Below are positions 25,734 to 37,116 of a DNA stretch of 64,000 nt, in pieces; within the stretch, counting starts at the first letter, position 1, and each line of letters starts with the position of its first letter. The notes under the pieces were generated by a model. The model worked only from the letters and a program-made list of their open reading frames with translations, searched no databases and was not told the DNA's origin. The stretch is from Clonostachys chloroleuca (lineage: Eukaryota > Ascomycota > Sordariomycetes > Hypocreales > Bionectriaceae): the NCBI GenBank assembly GCA_037952775.1, contig JBANAY010000001.1:4836001-4900000 (forward strand), written 5' to 3'. The translations under genes and the position numbers were made by a program.

Positions 25734-26911
25734 ATGAGCATTGTGCCGAGTTCTCGTGAGGGCTTCACCCTCGACTTCGTTGCTCGTTCCCTGGCGACGA
25801 CCGTCCTCCATCCTGTCTTTACTTCTATGCTGGCCATCATCGCCGGAAGCGACTTCCCAGCTCTCGGTCGTGTCACCGACAAGATGGCCTCCATCTTCCC
25901 TCAATACCGACTGGCGCTCTACCTCACCGCAGGCACAGGACTGGCCGTATGGGGGAACAACATCCTGAACAAATGGTCCGCCAACAATTGGATTCGCGAC
26001 CCGACCTGGGACTTCAACAAGGAGATTGTCCTCGTCACGGGTGGTAGCGGCGGCATCGGGGCAAGCATCATCCGCCATCTACTGGCCAAAAACATCACGA
26101 CTACCATCGTAGTAATCGACTACGTGCCTCTCAACTGGACCCCTCCCGACGGATCTCGTGTGCACTACTACCAATGCGACCTGAGCAACCCGGACCAATT
26201 ACGCGATGTCTCGGCCCTCGTCAAGAGCCAGGTCGGCCACCCAACCGTGCTCATCAATAATGCCGGCCTCCTGCGCGGGAACACCCTCCTCGATGGCAGC
26301 TACGAGGACACCTCCCTCACAATCCGCACGAACCTCACAGCCCCCTTCCTCCTGCTCAAGGAGTTCCTCCCGGATATGGTCGCCAACAACCACGGCCACA
26401 TCGTCAACGTCGGCTCGATTAGTGCCGCAGTGGCCTGGCCGCGCCTGGCCGACTACGCAGCGACAAAGGCCGGGCTGGCGACTCTGACCGAGGCCCTGCG
26501 GTACGAGCTGAGCATATGCTACGGGGCGCCGCGGGTGCGCGTGTCGATCGCGCGGTTCAGCTTTGTACGGACGGCGATGGTGCAGGGCGAGGTGGGGATG
26601 AACCACTTCCTGTTCCCGTTCCAGCACGTCGACAGTGTTGGGGAGAGGCTGGCGGATGTCGTCGCCAGCGGGTATGCGGAGAACGTGTATCTGCCAGGAA
26701 CGATGCGATACGTGGCCTCGCTCGCGGTGAGTCTAATTTTTCAATCTTTGTTTTTTGCTACGGTTCGTTTAGGTCTAATTGATTACAGTCTGGAGGACCA
26801 GAATGGCTACAGCAATTCCTCATCGAGCGGTCAGCACGGAAGGCGACCATTGTCCTCAAGTCGACGAACAGGCAGCAGATTGATCCGAAGACGGGGTTCT
26901 TGGCTAAATGA
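25734..26911 (+). CDS. Short-chain dehydrogenase/reductase (SDR, retinol-dehydrogenase/16C-like)
   Basis: A membrane-associated NAD(P)H oxidoreductase of 371 residues, probably acting on lipid or sterol alcohols or ketones. Exons are 25734-26726 and 26789-26911; splicing (GTGAGT...TTACAG) gives the C-terminus TGFLAK, while the unspliced frame drifts into a Ser-rich tail. A hydrophobic N-terminal segment (about residues 53-70, LALYLTAGTGLAVWG) precedes the Rossmann motif VTGGSGGIG, then NNAG, the catalytic Ser (VGSISAAVAW) and YAATK (YxxxK). The family usually sits on the ER or lipid droplets. It is followed 1 kb downstream by a flavin monooxygenase on the same strand, so a shared pathway is possible. 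Confidence 0.9.
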
Positions 26912-27908
26912 AGCCAGATCCACGGACTGGGGATCATAAGTGGTGATAATAGTGCTATCCTGGTCTACGAGGGGCGTTGGCCAACATGAGGCGACCCTTG
27001 GAGACAATCCATCGGTACCGTAAGGTCATAAAGACAGCTGAATGGCCGTATTTGGAGAGCATCAATGGCGAAATCCAGACGGTGTTGAACGAAATGGTTG
27101 CCGCATGGGAATGAGCAATGAGTCCCATGACTTGGTGATAAGCGGAGATCCAGCTAATCATGTAGAACCATTATATTGGACCTTGCCCCGCAGCCGAGGG
27201 ACCACGGGAAGGGTCTTTCAGACTATCCGTCTTTGGTGTTTTTCGCAGAATGTAACCAAGTTGTCGGGGTCCGTCCAGGCCACGATCGAACCCCGTCGCG
27301 GTCCTTGATAGCTGCGTACCATGGATGCCGCACAGGCATGTCACTCTGCTTTCTGAGCGGCAGTTCTTGCTGACGGACGGGTCCCCCATGTTTCCCAAGC
27401 CCAGAATCTCGGACTCTGACCAATCACATATGAGGGTTGACCAGGGAGCGTGGTACGACATCTCTAGCGAGCCACCCAAAGCACACCAAAGTCCAGTCTC
27501 CAACTTTCATCGACCATCCGGAGCCGAGGCACCGTGGCAAGCCCCCGACTAACTATCGCGGCCGTGTGCTGTAACTATCGCGTATATAGTAGGTAAGAGT
27601 CAGACTCTGCGGGATGATAGGCCCCTACTCCCAGGCAGATGGTCCTACCGCGAATCCTTGAATATCGCGACCGCCGTTTGCCCGGCATTGGATTCCAGAA
27701 GCCGGCGAACATCAACTGCGCTCCCTGTCACTTCCTCTAGATCTTTATTTAGATCCAGCTAGACCTTACTGTCCGTTTAAATTAAATAGAAACCCTTCCT
27801 GCTCAACTCTAGCTGGTCAGAACACACCGTTGTTCGACAAAAGCAAGCAAGCAGGGGATCAATTGCACCGGGAGAGGGAGAAGAAAGAAAGAAAGATATC
27901 ATATCGTA
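26912..27908. other. Intergenic, about 1.0 kb
   Basis: This is the promoter region of the flavin monooxygenase. A purine-rich leader (GAGAAGAAAGAAAG) sits at about 27875-27895, just before the start codon. No other feature was seen. Confidence 0.4.
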
Positions 27909-29762
27909 ATGGCCGAGTCCGCGAAACCCATGGCAGAGCTCACATACAGCCAATTCGCCAGCATTGGCGGCGGATTCTCAGGCATTGGCCTGGGCGCGAC
28001 GCTCCAGCGCTGGTACGGCATTACTGACGTCCGCATCTTCGAGCGCGACGAGTTCTACGGCGGGACCTGGTGGGCGAACAACTATCCCGGAGCGGCCTGC
28101 GACATCCCCTCGGCCCTCTACAGTCTCTCCTACGAGCCCAACGCCGACTGGAGCAAGCTGTGCCCGCCCCGCGACGAGCTGCTCCAGTACATCATCCGCG
28201 TCGTCAAGAAGTACAAGCTCGAGGACCGCATCAGCCTCAACTCGCGCGTGGACCGCTGCGAGTGGCGGGAGGAGTCGCGCAGGTGGCGCCTCACCGTGCA
28301 CAACCTCAAGACGGGCGAGACGTCGCTCCACGAGTGCCAGTTCCTCTTCACCTGTGCCGGCGGTCTCGTGACGCCTCAGGAGCTGGACATCCCCGGTGCC
28401 GCGTCCTTCAAGGGCCCCGTCTTTCACACGGCGCGCTGGCGCAATGATGTCGATCTCACGGGCAAGAAGGTCATCGTCATCGGCAACGGCGCCACGGGCA
28501 ACCAGCTGGTCCCGGCCATCCTCCCCAAGACGAAGCATTTGACCCATCTCGTCCGCTCCCAGCACTGGATCCTGCGGCCCAACGATACTGCGTTGGGCCC
28601 GCTTCTGCGTTTCTCTCTCAAGTACATCCCGGGCGCCATAATCGCCCAGCGCTTGCTGGTCTTTCTCATAGCCGAGGAGGGTTTCCGCGGATTCTGCATG
28701 AGCCGTGACGGGCAGCGGGCCCGCAATCACCAGCGCAAGGGGGCCATTGCTTATCTGAAGCAGACGGCGCCGGAAAAGTATCACGATCTCTTGGTGCCAG
28801 ACTACGAGCCCAACTGCAAGAGACGAGTGTTTGACGCTGGATACCTGAAGTGCTTGAACGAGGACAACATCACATTGACGACCGAGAAGCCCATTGAGGT
28901 GGTTCCCGAGGGTATTCGCACGGAGAAGGGTTTGATAGAGGCTGATGTCATCGTGCTTGCGAATGGATTCAAGACAGGTGACCCATTCAGCAACATCGAG
29001 ATTGTCGGCAGCCATGGGAAGACGATCCAGGAGCACTGGGCCAGCAATGGGGGACCGGGCGCGTATAACTGCACGTCCATCAACGGATTCCCCAATTTCT
29101 TCATGATTCTAGGTGGGCCGTTCTTCTTTTTCTCATGCGTTGACCTTTCCGGAGCTTGTTTTGCTAACGATTTGTTTTCATCCAGGGCCGAACACACTCA
29201 CCGGCCACAGCTCGGCACTGCTGGCGTCCGAGAACGCCATCAACTACTCCCTGCGCCTCATCAAACCCATCTTGGACGGGGATGCTGTGACGGTAGATGT
29301 GCGCAGTGAGGCAGAGGCACGATACAAGCGCAAGATCCAGGCCGCATTGCAAGATACCGTGTGGCTGTCCGGCGGGTGCTCCAACTGGTACACCGGCACA
29401 CTAAACGGAAAGAAATACAACGCCGTCAGCTATCCTTGGTGGCAACCTCATTACTGGTACAGCTGCCTGTTCCCCAAATGGAGCGATTTTGAGTACACGG
29501 TAAGTCAGGCCCTTACACAGAGCCATGCAAGCAGACCTAACATGCATGTTCTTGGCAGGCAATTGGGAAACCGAGACACCGGCACTCGGCATCGAGGGGC
29601 GCCAAGATCATTACGGCGGCTTTGGTTATCGCCGGTTTGGCATATCAGGTCAAGCAGGGAAAGACGCCGACGAGTCTGCGAGAGCTGGTTACCTTGTGCT
29701 GGGCGAATCTCTTGGTTTCGCGTGACGTGATTCTGGCTCACGTCCCCGCGCTCAAGGGGTGA
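27909..29762 (+). CDS. Flavin-containing / Baeyer-Villiger-type monooxygenase
   Basis: An FAD- and NADPH-dependent monooxygenase of 573 residues. Exons are 27909-29112, 29186-29499 and 29559-29762, all GT-AG, with phases that fit. The FAD Rossmann motif is written GGGFSGIGLG and is followed by ERDEFYGGTWWANNYPGAACDIPS, the region conserved in Baeyer-Villiger enzymes. The segment FKGPVFHTARW matches the fingerprint FxGxxxHxxxW. The NADPH motif is VIGNGATGNQ. The last exon adds a hydrophobic C-terminal segment (ITAALVIAGLAYQV) suggesting a tail anchor in a membrane. Related fungal proteins act on steroids, ketones and secondary metabolites; the substrate here is unknown. Confidence 0.9.
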
Positions 29763-30581
29763 TTTGTAGACGAGATACGTGTTTATCTAAGGTTACAACC
29801 TTCCTATTTTCCCTAATATGTGTAGAACATGAGCAATATTGTGACCTAGCTAGTCCAACCATCAGCCAGAAGTCGGTTTGATTTCTAATGCCCCTCTGTG
29901 CCATGCTACCGTTTCCAACAAGAGGCAATATCACAGTGCCGTTCTTCCATTGCAGCGAGATGTCACACGACAAGTCAGATGCACGTTGGGTAGCTTCGCG
30001 ATCATCTAGACCCTGCCGGCAACCGCCAGCTTATAAGAGGTCGCATGAAGAAGGCCCGCAGACTCCCAAGGTCACCCAAATACGGTGGCAGCACCCTTCG
30101 AATTGACGTGTTCGATTGGCTGCCAGTGGTCAGTGCTGTCGAACCATCATGCGCGTGGCGTCATGAGAGCATGAGACTTATCACCACACATGAAATATTT
30201 GTGGATTGATCCGAGGCCACGAACAGGCCAAGCAAGGCACAGAGGGAGATCAGCATTCGCCCCCCTCACGCTGCCTTCTCGCTAGCCCAGGACGGGACCG
30301 TCGGCTGAATCGCCATGAGATCATTTGATCCTCTCCTTGGGGGCTAGCCTCCATCGACGTTCACACATAATGTCCGGGGTCGTCCAATGATGCAAACTCT
30401 AATGTCACCCCCTCTTTGCTTCGCTTGTGGCATGGATTATTACCATCACGGTGACGACAGTAAAAGCCTTCATTCCTCGCCCGTTCTTGTCTGTTCCCTA
30501 AGAAAATTCAATCGGCGTAGCACACCAACCACCACCACTCTCTACCTCAACCGCCAAGCCCTATCGTATCCATCCCTCAAG
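29763..30581. other. Intergenic, about 0.8 kb
   Basis: This is the promoter region of the nitrilase. The nitrilase frame stays open upstream to an ATG at 30387, but the conserved N-terminus starts at 30582. Nothing else was recognised. Confidence 0.4.
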
Positions 30582-32134
30582 ATGCCTCTGATACGGCTGG
30601 GGACTGCCTCACCAAGCACCCAGTCCACCACGGCCGAGACCCTCCGCCTCCTCTCCTCCATCGCCCGCCGCGCCTCCGCCCAACAGATCGACATCCTCCT
30701 CCTCCCCGAGGCCTTCATCGGCGGCTACCCCCACAACCGCGCGAACAAGACCCGCGAGGCCTTCGCAGAGTACTTTGACCAGGCTGTCGACCTCGGAGAC
30801 ACGGCCGGAGGCGCGGGGGCCGGCGACGCCTGGGCCCACAGGGAGCTGGCCGGCGAGAGGAGAGGCGACGGCACGCGCGAGGAGCTCGAGGAGATTGCGC
30901 GCAGCTCGGGCGTCTTCCTCGTCACCGGCGTCATCGAGAAGGTCGGCGGGTGCCTGTACGGGTCCGTCGTCTACGTGTGCCCGAGGCTGGGCATCATTGG
31001 CAAGCGCCGCAAGGTCAACCCCGTACGTTTCTTCTACATAGTTCCTCTTAGCCGCCTGAATTGACCATTTGGTATTAAACAGACCGACATTGAGCGCTTG
31101 TTCTGGGCCCAGGGCGCCCCGAGCACCCTCCACGCCGTGTCGACCACTATACGAGGCGTGCGCGTCAACCTGGCTGCTGCCATCTGCTGGGAGTCGTACA
31201 TGCCGATGGTGCGCCAGGCCCTGTACGCGCAGAACATCAACCTGTATCTTGCGCCCAACTCGGACGACGGGGAGAACTGGCTCAACTGCATGCAGACGAT
31301 CGGGTTCGAAGGCCGCTGCTTCGTCGTCAGCAGCAACATGTGCCTTAGAGGAGGGAGGTCGGGCGAGGCTGGCGGGCAGGCGAACCGTCTCAACGGCATT
31401 GGTAGCGCCATGGAGAGGCACCGGGGGGTCCGTCGATGCCTTCCGCGCCGCCGGTAAGGAGGAGGAGGAAGTCAGTCTTTGACGATGATGGGAACGAGAT
31501 TGTGCTTTGTTGCCCGGCGGACGAGAGCCCGCCTGAGGCTGTGGATGATGTGCCTGGACAAGAAGAGCAAGGCAAGGATGACACGGTTGGGTCACTGCCC
31601 CCAGTCGCTAATAGAGCACCGCCAAGGCGGAGAAATTCGGTCATTTACGAGGATGGAAATGAGATTGTCCTGAGCTGCGCTAAGGAGGAGACTGAGCCTC
31701 CAGGTTTGGTCCCCAATGGCGTGTCTGAGACTGACGAGAAGGACAAGGTAGGAGACCTCCCGTCTGCTCCTCCTGCCAGGAGAAGGAGAAGAAAGTCCGT
31801 ATTTGATGATGATGGCAACGAAATTGTGCTTTGCTGTCCCGACGATGGCACTTCATCAATGAAACCAAACAGCGCCGCAGCGACAGGAACAGAAACATCG
31901 GAGCAATACACAGGACCATGGACAAGTCGTGGCGGCTCCTGTATCGTGAGCCCTTTCGGTAAAGTACTCGCTGGCCCGCAATGGGAGGATGATCAGGGCC
32001 TTATCTATGCAGACGTCGATTTCCGCGATTGTATTCGCGGTCGATTGGATCTTGATGTCGCTGGCACCTATGCATGCAACGATTCTTTCAAGTTTTCTGT
32101 TGAGGGCTTGAGTCTGAATCCGCTTCCTTATTGA
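30582..32134 (+). CDS. Nitrilase with a triplicated internal motif, one-base frame break
   Basis: A carbon-nitrogen hydrolase converting nitriles to acids. Exons are 30582-31022 and 31083-32134. The catalytic triad is visible: Glu in LLPEAFIGGYP, Lys in GKRRKVNP (at the exon joint) and Cys in AAAICWESYMP. The conserved C-terminal part SRGGSCIVSPFGKVLAGPQWEDD...VDFRDCIRGRLDLDVAG is present. Between them lies a long insert (about 31439-31845) in which RRRRKSVFDDDGNEIVLCCP or a close variant occurs three times. The frame changes at a run of six G (31423-31428); one more G would make the exon continuous, so an undercall is likely. The start at 30582 (MPLIRLGTASP) matches the family N-terminus. 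Confidence 0.85.
31439..31845 (+). repeat. Three-copy protein-level repeat inside the nitrilase
   Basis: Copies lie at about 31439-31519, 31616-31680 and 31759-31845. The first and third copies share the same 20 residues, RRRRKSVFDDDGNEIVLCCP, while 11 of the 20 codons differ by synonymous change only. The second copy is a diverged RRRNSVIYEDGNEIVLSC. Each copy carries an RRxSV site. Spacers between copies are acidic, Pro-rich and variable. Confidence 0.85.
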
Positions 32135-32494
32135 AGGGTCTTATCACTTATGATCTCGTTATCTGATGTAGCAGGAAGTCTTGATCAATATGTAAAATGA
32201 AATTGTTCCTCTCAAATCTCAGCTTTACCTTGCGACTGTGATTATAACCTGCCTTGCTCCGTTGCATCACATCTCCCTCTTGCAACCAAACAACGGAAGT
32301 AAGCCCATGTTAAGGGAGCTTTTTCAACGACAATTCACCAGCATAGTAGGTTGCGAATATATGATGGGCTTAGCAAAGAGCCATGTGATCGGTGTCCTTA
32401 TTCATATTAGAACTTCGAGACCAAATACGTTAAACCGGCTCCTTCATCCTATATCCTCAATATCCCCATTTCTATTGCCTTCTTTGGGATTGTC

Positions 32495-32741
32495 TTAGAT
32501 GGGGCCACGGGGGAACAACATGCAAGCTCCTGGTGTTCCTCTACAAGACCCCAAACAACAAGGAGTCCGGAAACAGCTCTCTACGTAAATTGTTAGCTCT
32601 GTAACCTCGATTTTACGGGCTATACTTACGTCCCAACCAGGCGCAGGTATTTCCCCCAATGGCTTTGCTCTCCTCCGCTGGTGCAGCGGTGGAAGTGGCA
32701 AGCATGCTGGCAAGAGCAACTGCGAAAAGATTGAACCTCAT
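32495..32741 (-). CDS. Small secreted cysteine-rich protein, knottin-like
   Basis: A 65-residue protein in two exons, 32630-32741 and 32495-32580, with a 49-nt GT-AG intron (GTAAGT...CGTAG); phase and stop fit exactly. The N-terminus MRFNLFAVALASMLATSTA is a clear signal peptide, followed by a short acidic propeptide-like stretch. The mature part has six cysteines spaced C-x6-C-x4-C-C-x3-C-x6-C, the order and spacing of an inhibitor cystine knot. No function can be given; proteins of this shape in fungi include effectors, inhibitors and antimicrobial peptides. It is convergent with the nitrilase. A frame spanning the intron exists by chance, so simple ORF scans would misread it. Confidence 0.75.
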
Positions 32742-33460
32742 GTTGCGAAAATGTTCCCTTAGATATCCGAGACGCGTTTCTAGTAAGATTTATTCAGGTG
32801 GTGGAAGATGAAGGGTTACCTTCGACATTAACTCATATGGGCAGGGTTTTCTTATATGCCAGTAAGGGATAGATCAAATCTACGTCGGTGAAGAGCACAT
32901 GGTCGATCGTGAGAGACTGAGACCGTTAAGCCCAATCAGATGCAAGAGATGAGTCCCTTGTTCGCATGACATGCGGTGCATGACCCATGTCTTAGACTGA
33001 TCTCACAAAAACGGCGTAAACTTTACTGCTCTTGAGATCATCTCAGTTTTCCGCTCTCATTATTGGCTACAGTCCACCGAACTGTCTGCCTTTTTTAAGA
33101 ACCCCCAACGCATCTGGCATGCTAAGATTCAATCTGGCCTTATTCTCTCCTTCGGCGGTTTGCTATTGTCTCTCCGACACTCCTGGCATATACGGTGAGC
33201 GAATGAAGATTTTGCAATCCAAAACAACGCTTCGATCTTTTTCTCAATTCCCTATCTCTCAGTGCTTCACCTATAACCCATCATTTCAGTACAGGCCAGG
33301 GGGAAGAGAGCGAAGGGATCCGAAAGAAAAAGGACCATCGATGTCCCATATGGTCTGGCTGGGCACATCGAACGCCGTCCTTGCCATACCTTTCCCTTTT
33401 TCAAGAGAAGTCATATTTTAGTGCCAGAAAATATATACATAGATTTATATGGTGTGTGAT
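32742..33460. other. Intergenic, about 0.7 kb
   Basis: This region is upstream of the knottin-like gene and downstream of the Kelch gene. No further gene was recognised. Confidence 0.4.
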
Positions 33461-35414
33461 TTATAGGCCGTTGAGCTCGGCTGGCGAGGGTGGGAACGCC
33501 GGAGAGGCTATCTTAGGCCGTACGCTTGGAACCCACGACCAAGTCCAGGGGTTTGGCAGTGAGAACCTCCTCGATGATGGGGCTCTCAGAGTGACTCCAT
33601 CGAGCTCAAGTCTAGAGTCTCTTGGTTTCCCTGATAACATGGTCGAGGATGGGGTGCTCATCGTGGAGCTGTTCAGTTCATACCCAGAGGTATTATATCC
33701 CCCTTGACTGTCGGAGATCTCGGTCAGCCTCGAATGGTTATGGGACTTTCTCCTCCGACTCAGGAGAAACCAGATTGCAGCAGAAGCTAGTGCTAAGAAG
33801 ATGAGCCCTCCCACAGCTCCTCCAACTATTGCTGGGATGTTGGGGCCGCCTGCGGCAACTGTCTCTTCCGTGGTATTGTTAGAGTTAGGGTTAGACGAGG
33901 GAGTATCTGCATCTTGTTAGCCACGTGCAGAAATAAGAATGATTCCAATGGGTAGACTAACCGGTGGCGAAGAGTGCCTTCAACTCGTCACTACTCCATT
34001 GCGCCTGTCCTCTACAGGCCATGTCAGCATTTCCGACCTGCGATCATTTCAGATTTGAGATGGTGGATACTACCCTTGCTGATACCAGGTTTTGAAAGCC
34101 TGGGGAGTATCATAATCTCCTCCGGAGGCATTGTAGCCGCTCTTCCAACCCAAATCAACCATGTCGTAGACTCCAAGTGTCCTGGTCCACGGATCGTCCT
34201 TCCACGTGTTTTCCTTCCAGCCTGATATACCACCCATGGATATCATCTGGCTTTTCCCGGCCACCGCGCACTGGTGACTCCATCGGGGCGCGCCTTTGTC
34301 CGAGTTTGTGACCGAAGTCCATACAAAGCCCGGAAGAGAAAGGATCCAGACATCGCCATATGCAGCATAAGGAGCGCTTCCCTGACGGCCTCCGTATAAA
34401 AAGCTTGATTTTATCCTGTCAGCCCTATGCTATATTAAATCTGGAAGATGAGTATTCATAATGCAAAAACTCACATATCGTATGTGTTGTTCTTCCCCCG
34501 TACACCCACACTGCAAAAGTGATACCTGGGTTGGGGAACGCTACCCAACATCGCCGTCGTATTTTGCCTATGCCACTTGTCCGTACTGGGGTCAAACAGA
34601 GCAACACTATTAAATTCCACCTCAGTCCAGGTCTTATCGTTAGTAGTCGTGGCTCCGCCGAGGAACATGACAAGCGGCTTCTTCGCGAAGTCCTCCAAAC
34701 ACACTGCCTGGCCCCATTTCGCCTTCCCCAGCTCCGGAAACCCTGCTGTGCTTGAGATGTTTCCCTCCCATTTATGGTCCGACAAGTCGTACTTCAGTAA
34801 GCCTGATGGGATGGAGTAGGACTTTGCTTTCCCCTCGTTATTCGGATCGTAGTTGCTCTTGGCAGTCACCGAACCGCCGAGATAGTAGCCTTTCCCCCGC
34901 AGACCGCACCTGCGCCGTTGAAGTTTCGGTCCAGCTCGTCCTGGAATTTGTCTCCGTCCGTGGGTTTCTGTATCGACCATTCTCCTCCGCCGTTGTTGTC
35001 GGCCTTGAACATCCACATGGGTGTTTGGTCGCCCTTTTCAACGGACGTGTTTCCTTTTAAATTTACACGCTCACCACCCCACCTGTGCATCGTGCCAGAC
35101 TTTTCATCGAGCCATAGTGAAAACCAGCTACTTCTTGGCATGCCTTTCGGATACTTTGACTCCTTGAAACTCACTGTCGAATTGGTCCAGTCTGTGTTCA
35201 GTGGAATCGACAGCGTTCCATTCACTGGAGAGAGTCAATGCCTGATTGGGGCCAACGGATAAAACCAAACCATGCTGGGAAGGGCCACGACGTACAAGCT
35301 GCTGAATGGCCTCCGGTGGAGGGGCACTTGTTGTTTTTACATCTGCTCACTTTTCCGCCATCCCAGTAGAGGTAATCGCCAAGTATGGCCACTGTTGTAT
35401 AGCGAACGTTAACT
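33461..35414 (-). CDS. Kelch-repeat single-pass membrane protein (5' end unresolved, one-base frame break)
   Basis: This is a surface protein with an extracellular Kelch-type beta-propeller, one membrane span and a cytosolic tail. Supported exons are 35341-about 35414, 34475-35224, 34074-34403, 33962-34011 and 33461-33906; all inner joints keep phase. Blade motifs include AILGDYLYWDGGKVSRLNGT, GYYLGGSVTAKS, FLYGGRQGS and MISMGGISG. The span is IVGGAVGGLIFLALASAAIWFLL, followed directly by SRRRKSH. A run of five C at 34894-34898 (plus strand) breaks the frame between VCGGK and GYYLGGS; one more base restores it. The exon with the signal peptide was not found. Similar fungal proteins are common and of unknown role. 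Confidence 0.75.
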
Positions 35415-37116
35415 GGATGAGCGGGCCATGAGAATGCTGTAGACCGGGCAGGTTATAGCTGGGTATAATATACGCACTGCGGCCACCCTCTCGCCGTCTA
35501 TACATCACGGCAGAGGCTCGAAAGTCACACCAGTACCACCTCTCACGCACGTGGCAAAGTCCACTACAAAGACCAAGTTCGGTAAAGACGGGCGAGGGAC
35601 TCCAGTCTAGGAATCGAAAAAAAAAAAAACCGAATAGACGAAGAATGGAGAGAATGGATGGGTGAGGACTGGAAGAATTCAAGCCCGTGTCAAAATGAAG
35701 GAGAACTCGCCAACAGCCACCAACTGACTGCGCCTTGGATATGGGGAAACAAATTAATTCATCGGGAAACCCCCTGCATGCAATTTATCGGACGGCATAT
35801 GCTATCCAGGCTGATGCTTACATTCTAAAAGAAGCACACGAAGCCCTATGGAGTGGTCAAGCCGATCCTTCCCCATTCCCCATACGACCTTATGGTATCC
35901 CTGACAAATAGCAGCCCGAGCCTAGTTGTCCATTCTTGGGAAGCTGGAAATGGATGTGATTGGGGGCTGCGTAGAGATTAGAACCTTTGCTACGGTCTCT
36001 GATTGCACAGTAAGCGAACATCCAACACGACTTGCTCTGCCTTCTGGATGTGTTCCCTGTCAGTTCCTTCGCCCCATTCCTATCTTGTAGTAACATTCGG
36101 GTCAATAGCCTGACCCAACGGATTTAACTCTATCACGAAAGTGTAACCTATCTTAGAGGGCTTAATTCCTTAGGTTGAACTGATGTGAGCTTGAAGGATT
36201 GAGGGTCGCTTTCAGACGACAAATAATGGCTTCAGCGAGCATCTCCACCGTGGGCACGCTGCAAAGTCCCTGCGCCCAGCTGAGTAAACCGCTGGAGCAC
36301 AGCGCATTTTTGCTTCAAATTGCACTGCCCCTCTTCACACATAGGCTTCAATCGCCCACTCTCAAAAGACGTAAGACAAAGCACCTACAAATTCCAACAC
36401 AACAGCCTAGAGCAATTGATTGATATTACTACAGGATGTAACTACCTAGCCCATGTTCCCAGCATTACTTATCAGCCAGGAAATACGAGCTGATTATTGC
36501 TATCGCCCCCTCTGCTCTCCTCAGCTGCTTCCTGCGAGCCACTCATCATCTACAACGCGCCCTGGACGTAAGCTCAGGTTTGGCACTTTGGAGCATGGTC
36601 TGACCGGCGCCGCCAAAGAACCGCACGTGCACCCAGACCACAAGCCACGGCCCGAATCTCTGCCACTACCGTGACGTGAGACTGCGGGCTGTTGGTTGCC
36701 GCGAATCGCGATGGCCCGTGGGCGCTTGGCTGTCTCGCTCGCCGTGAAGGTGGTATCAATTCCCCCTCCTGTGGCGAGTAGTTCCTTGGCGAGAAAATCC
36801 TCTAGATCGATGGACATCACCTAGACGTGATCACTTCTTTCCGGTCCTCGAGATCCCGTACCGTCGCGTGTTAGCCAACCGAGTAGGCGCTGGTATTTGC
36901 ATACCCAAGGGCCCCCGTTTTGCAAATTCAATATTATACTACGGGTTCGTAGCAAAAAAGATGCTTTGTTCCAGGCATCCAGAGGAAGCACTCTGGCACA
37001 CAGGCACCGGAAAAAACCAACCCGGCTTCCATTCCGTGGGAAATCTTGCCCACGAGACAATGTGGTTCAGACGGAAGTTCTTCACTGTGAGTATATAGAT
37101 CTCTCTCTCCCTTGTT
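35415..37116. other. Intergenic, about 1.7 kb
   Basis: The left end must contain the first exon of the Kelch gene, which I could not place. A poly-A run of 12 lies at about 35619-35630. No other gene was recognised. Confidence 0.4.

Noticed and set aside
27978..29036. Long minus-strand frame (352 codons) under the flavin monooxygenase
   Set aside because: It is a mirror frame of a GC-biased coding region with no domain; the plus strand is clearly the gene.
30609..31595. Long minus-strand frame (328 codons) opposite the nitrilase
   Set aside because: It is an antisense shadow of a GC-rich exon; the catalytic triad and introns place the gene on the plus strand.
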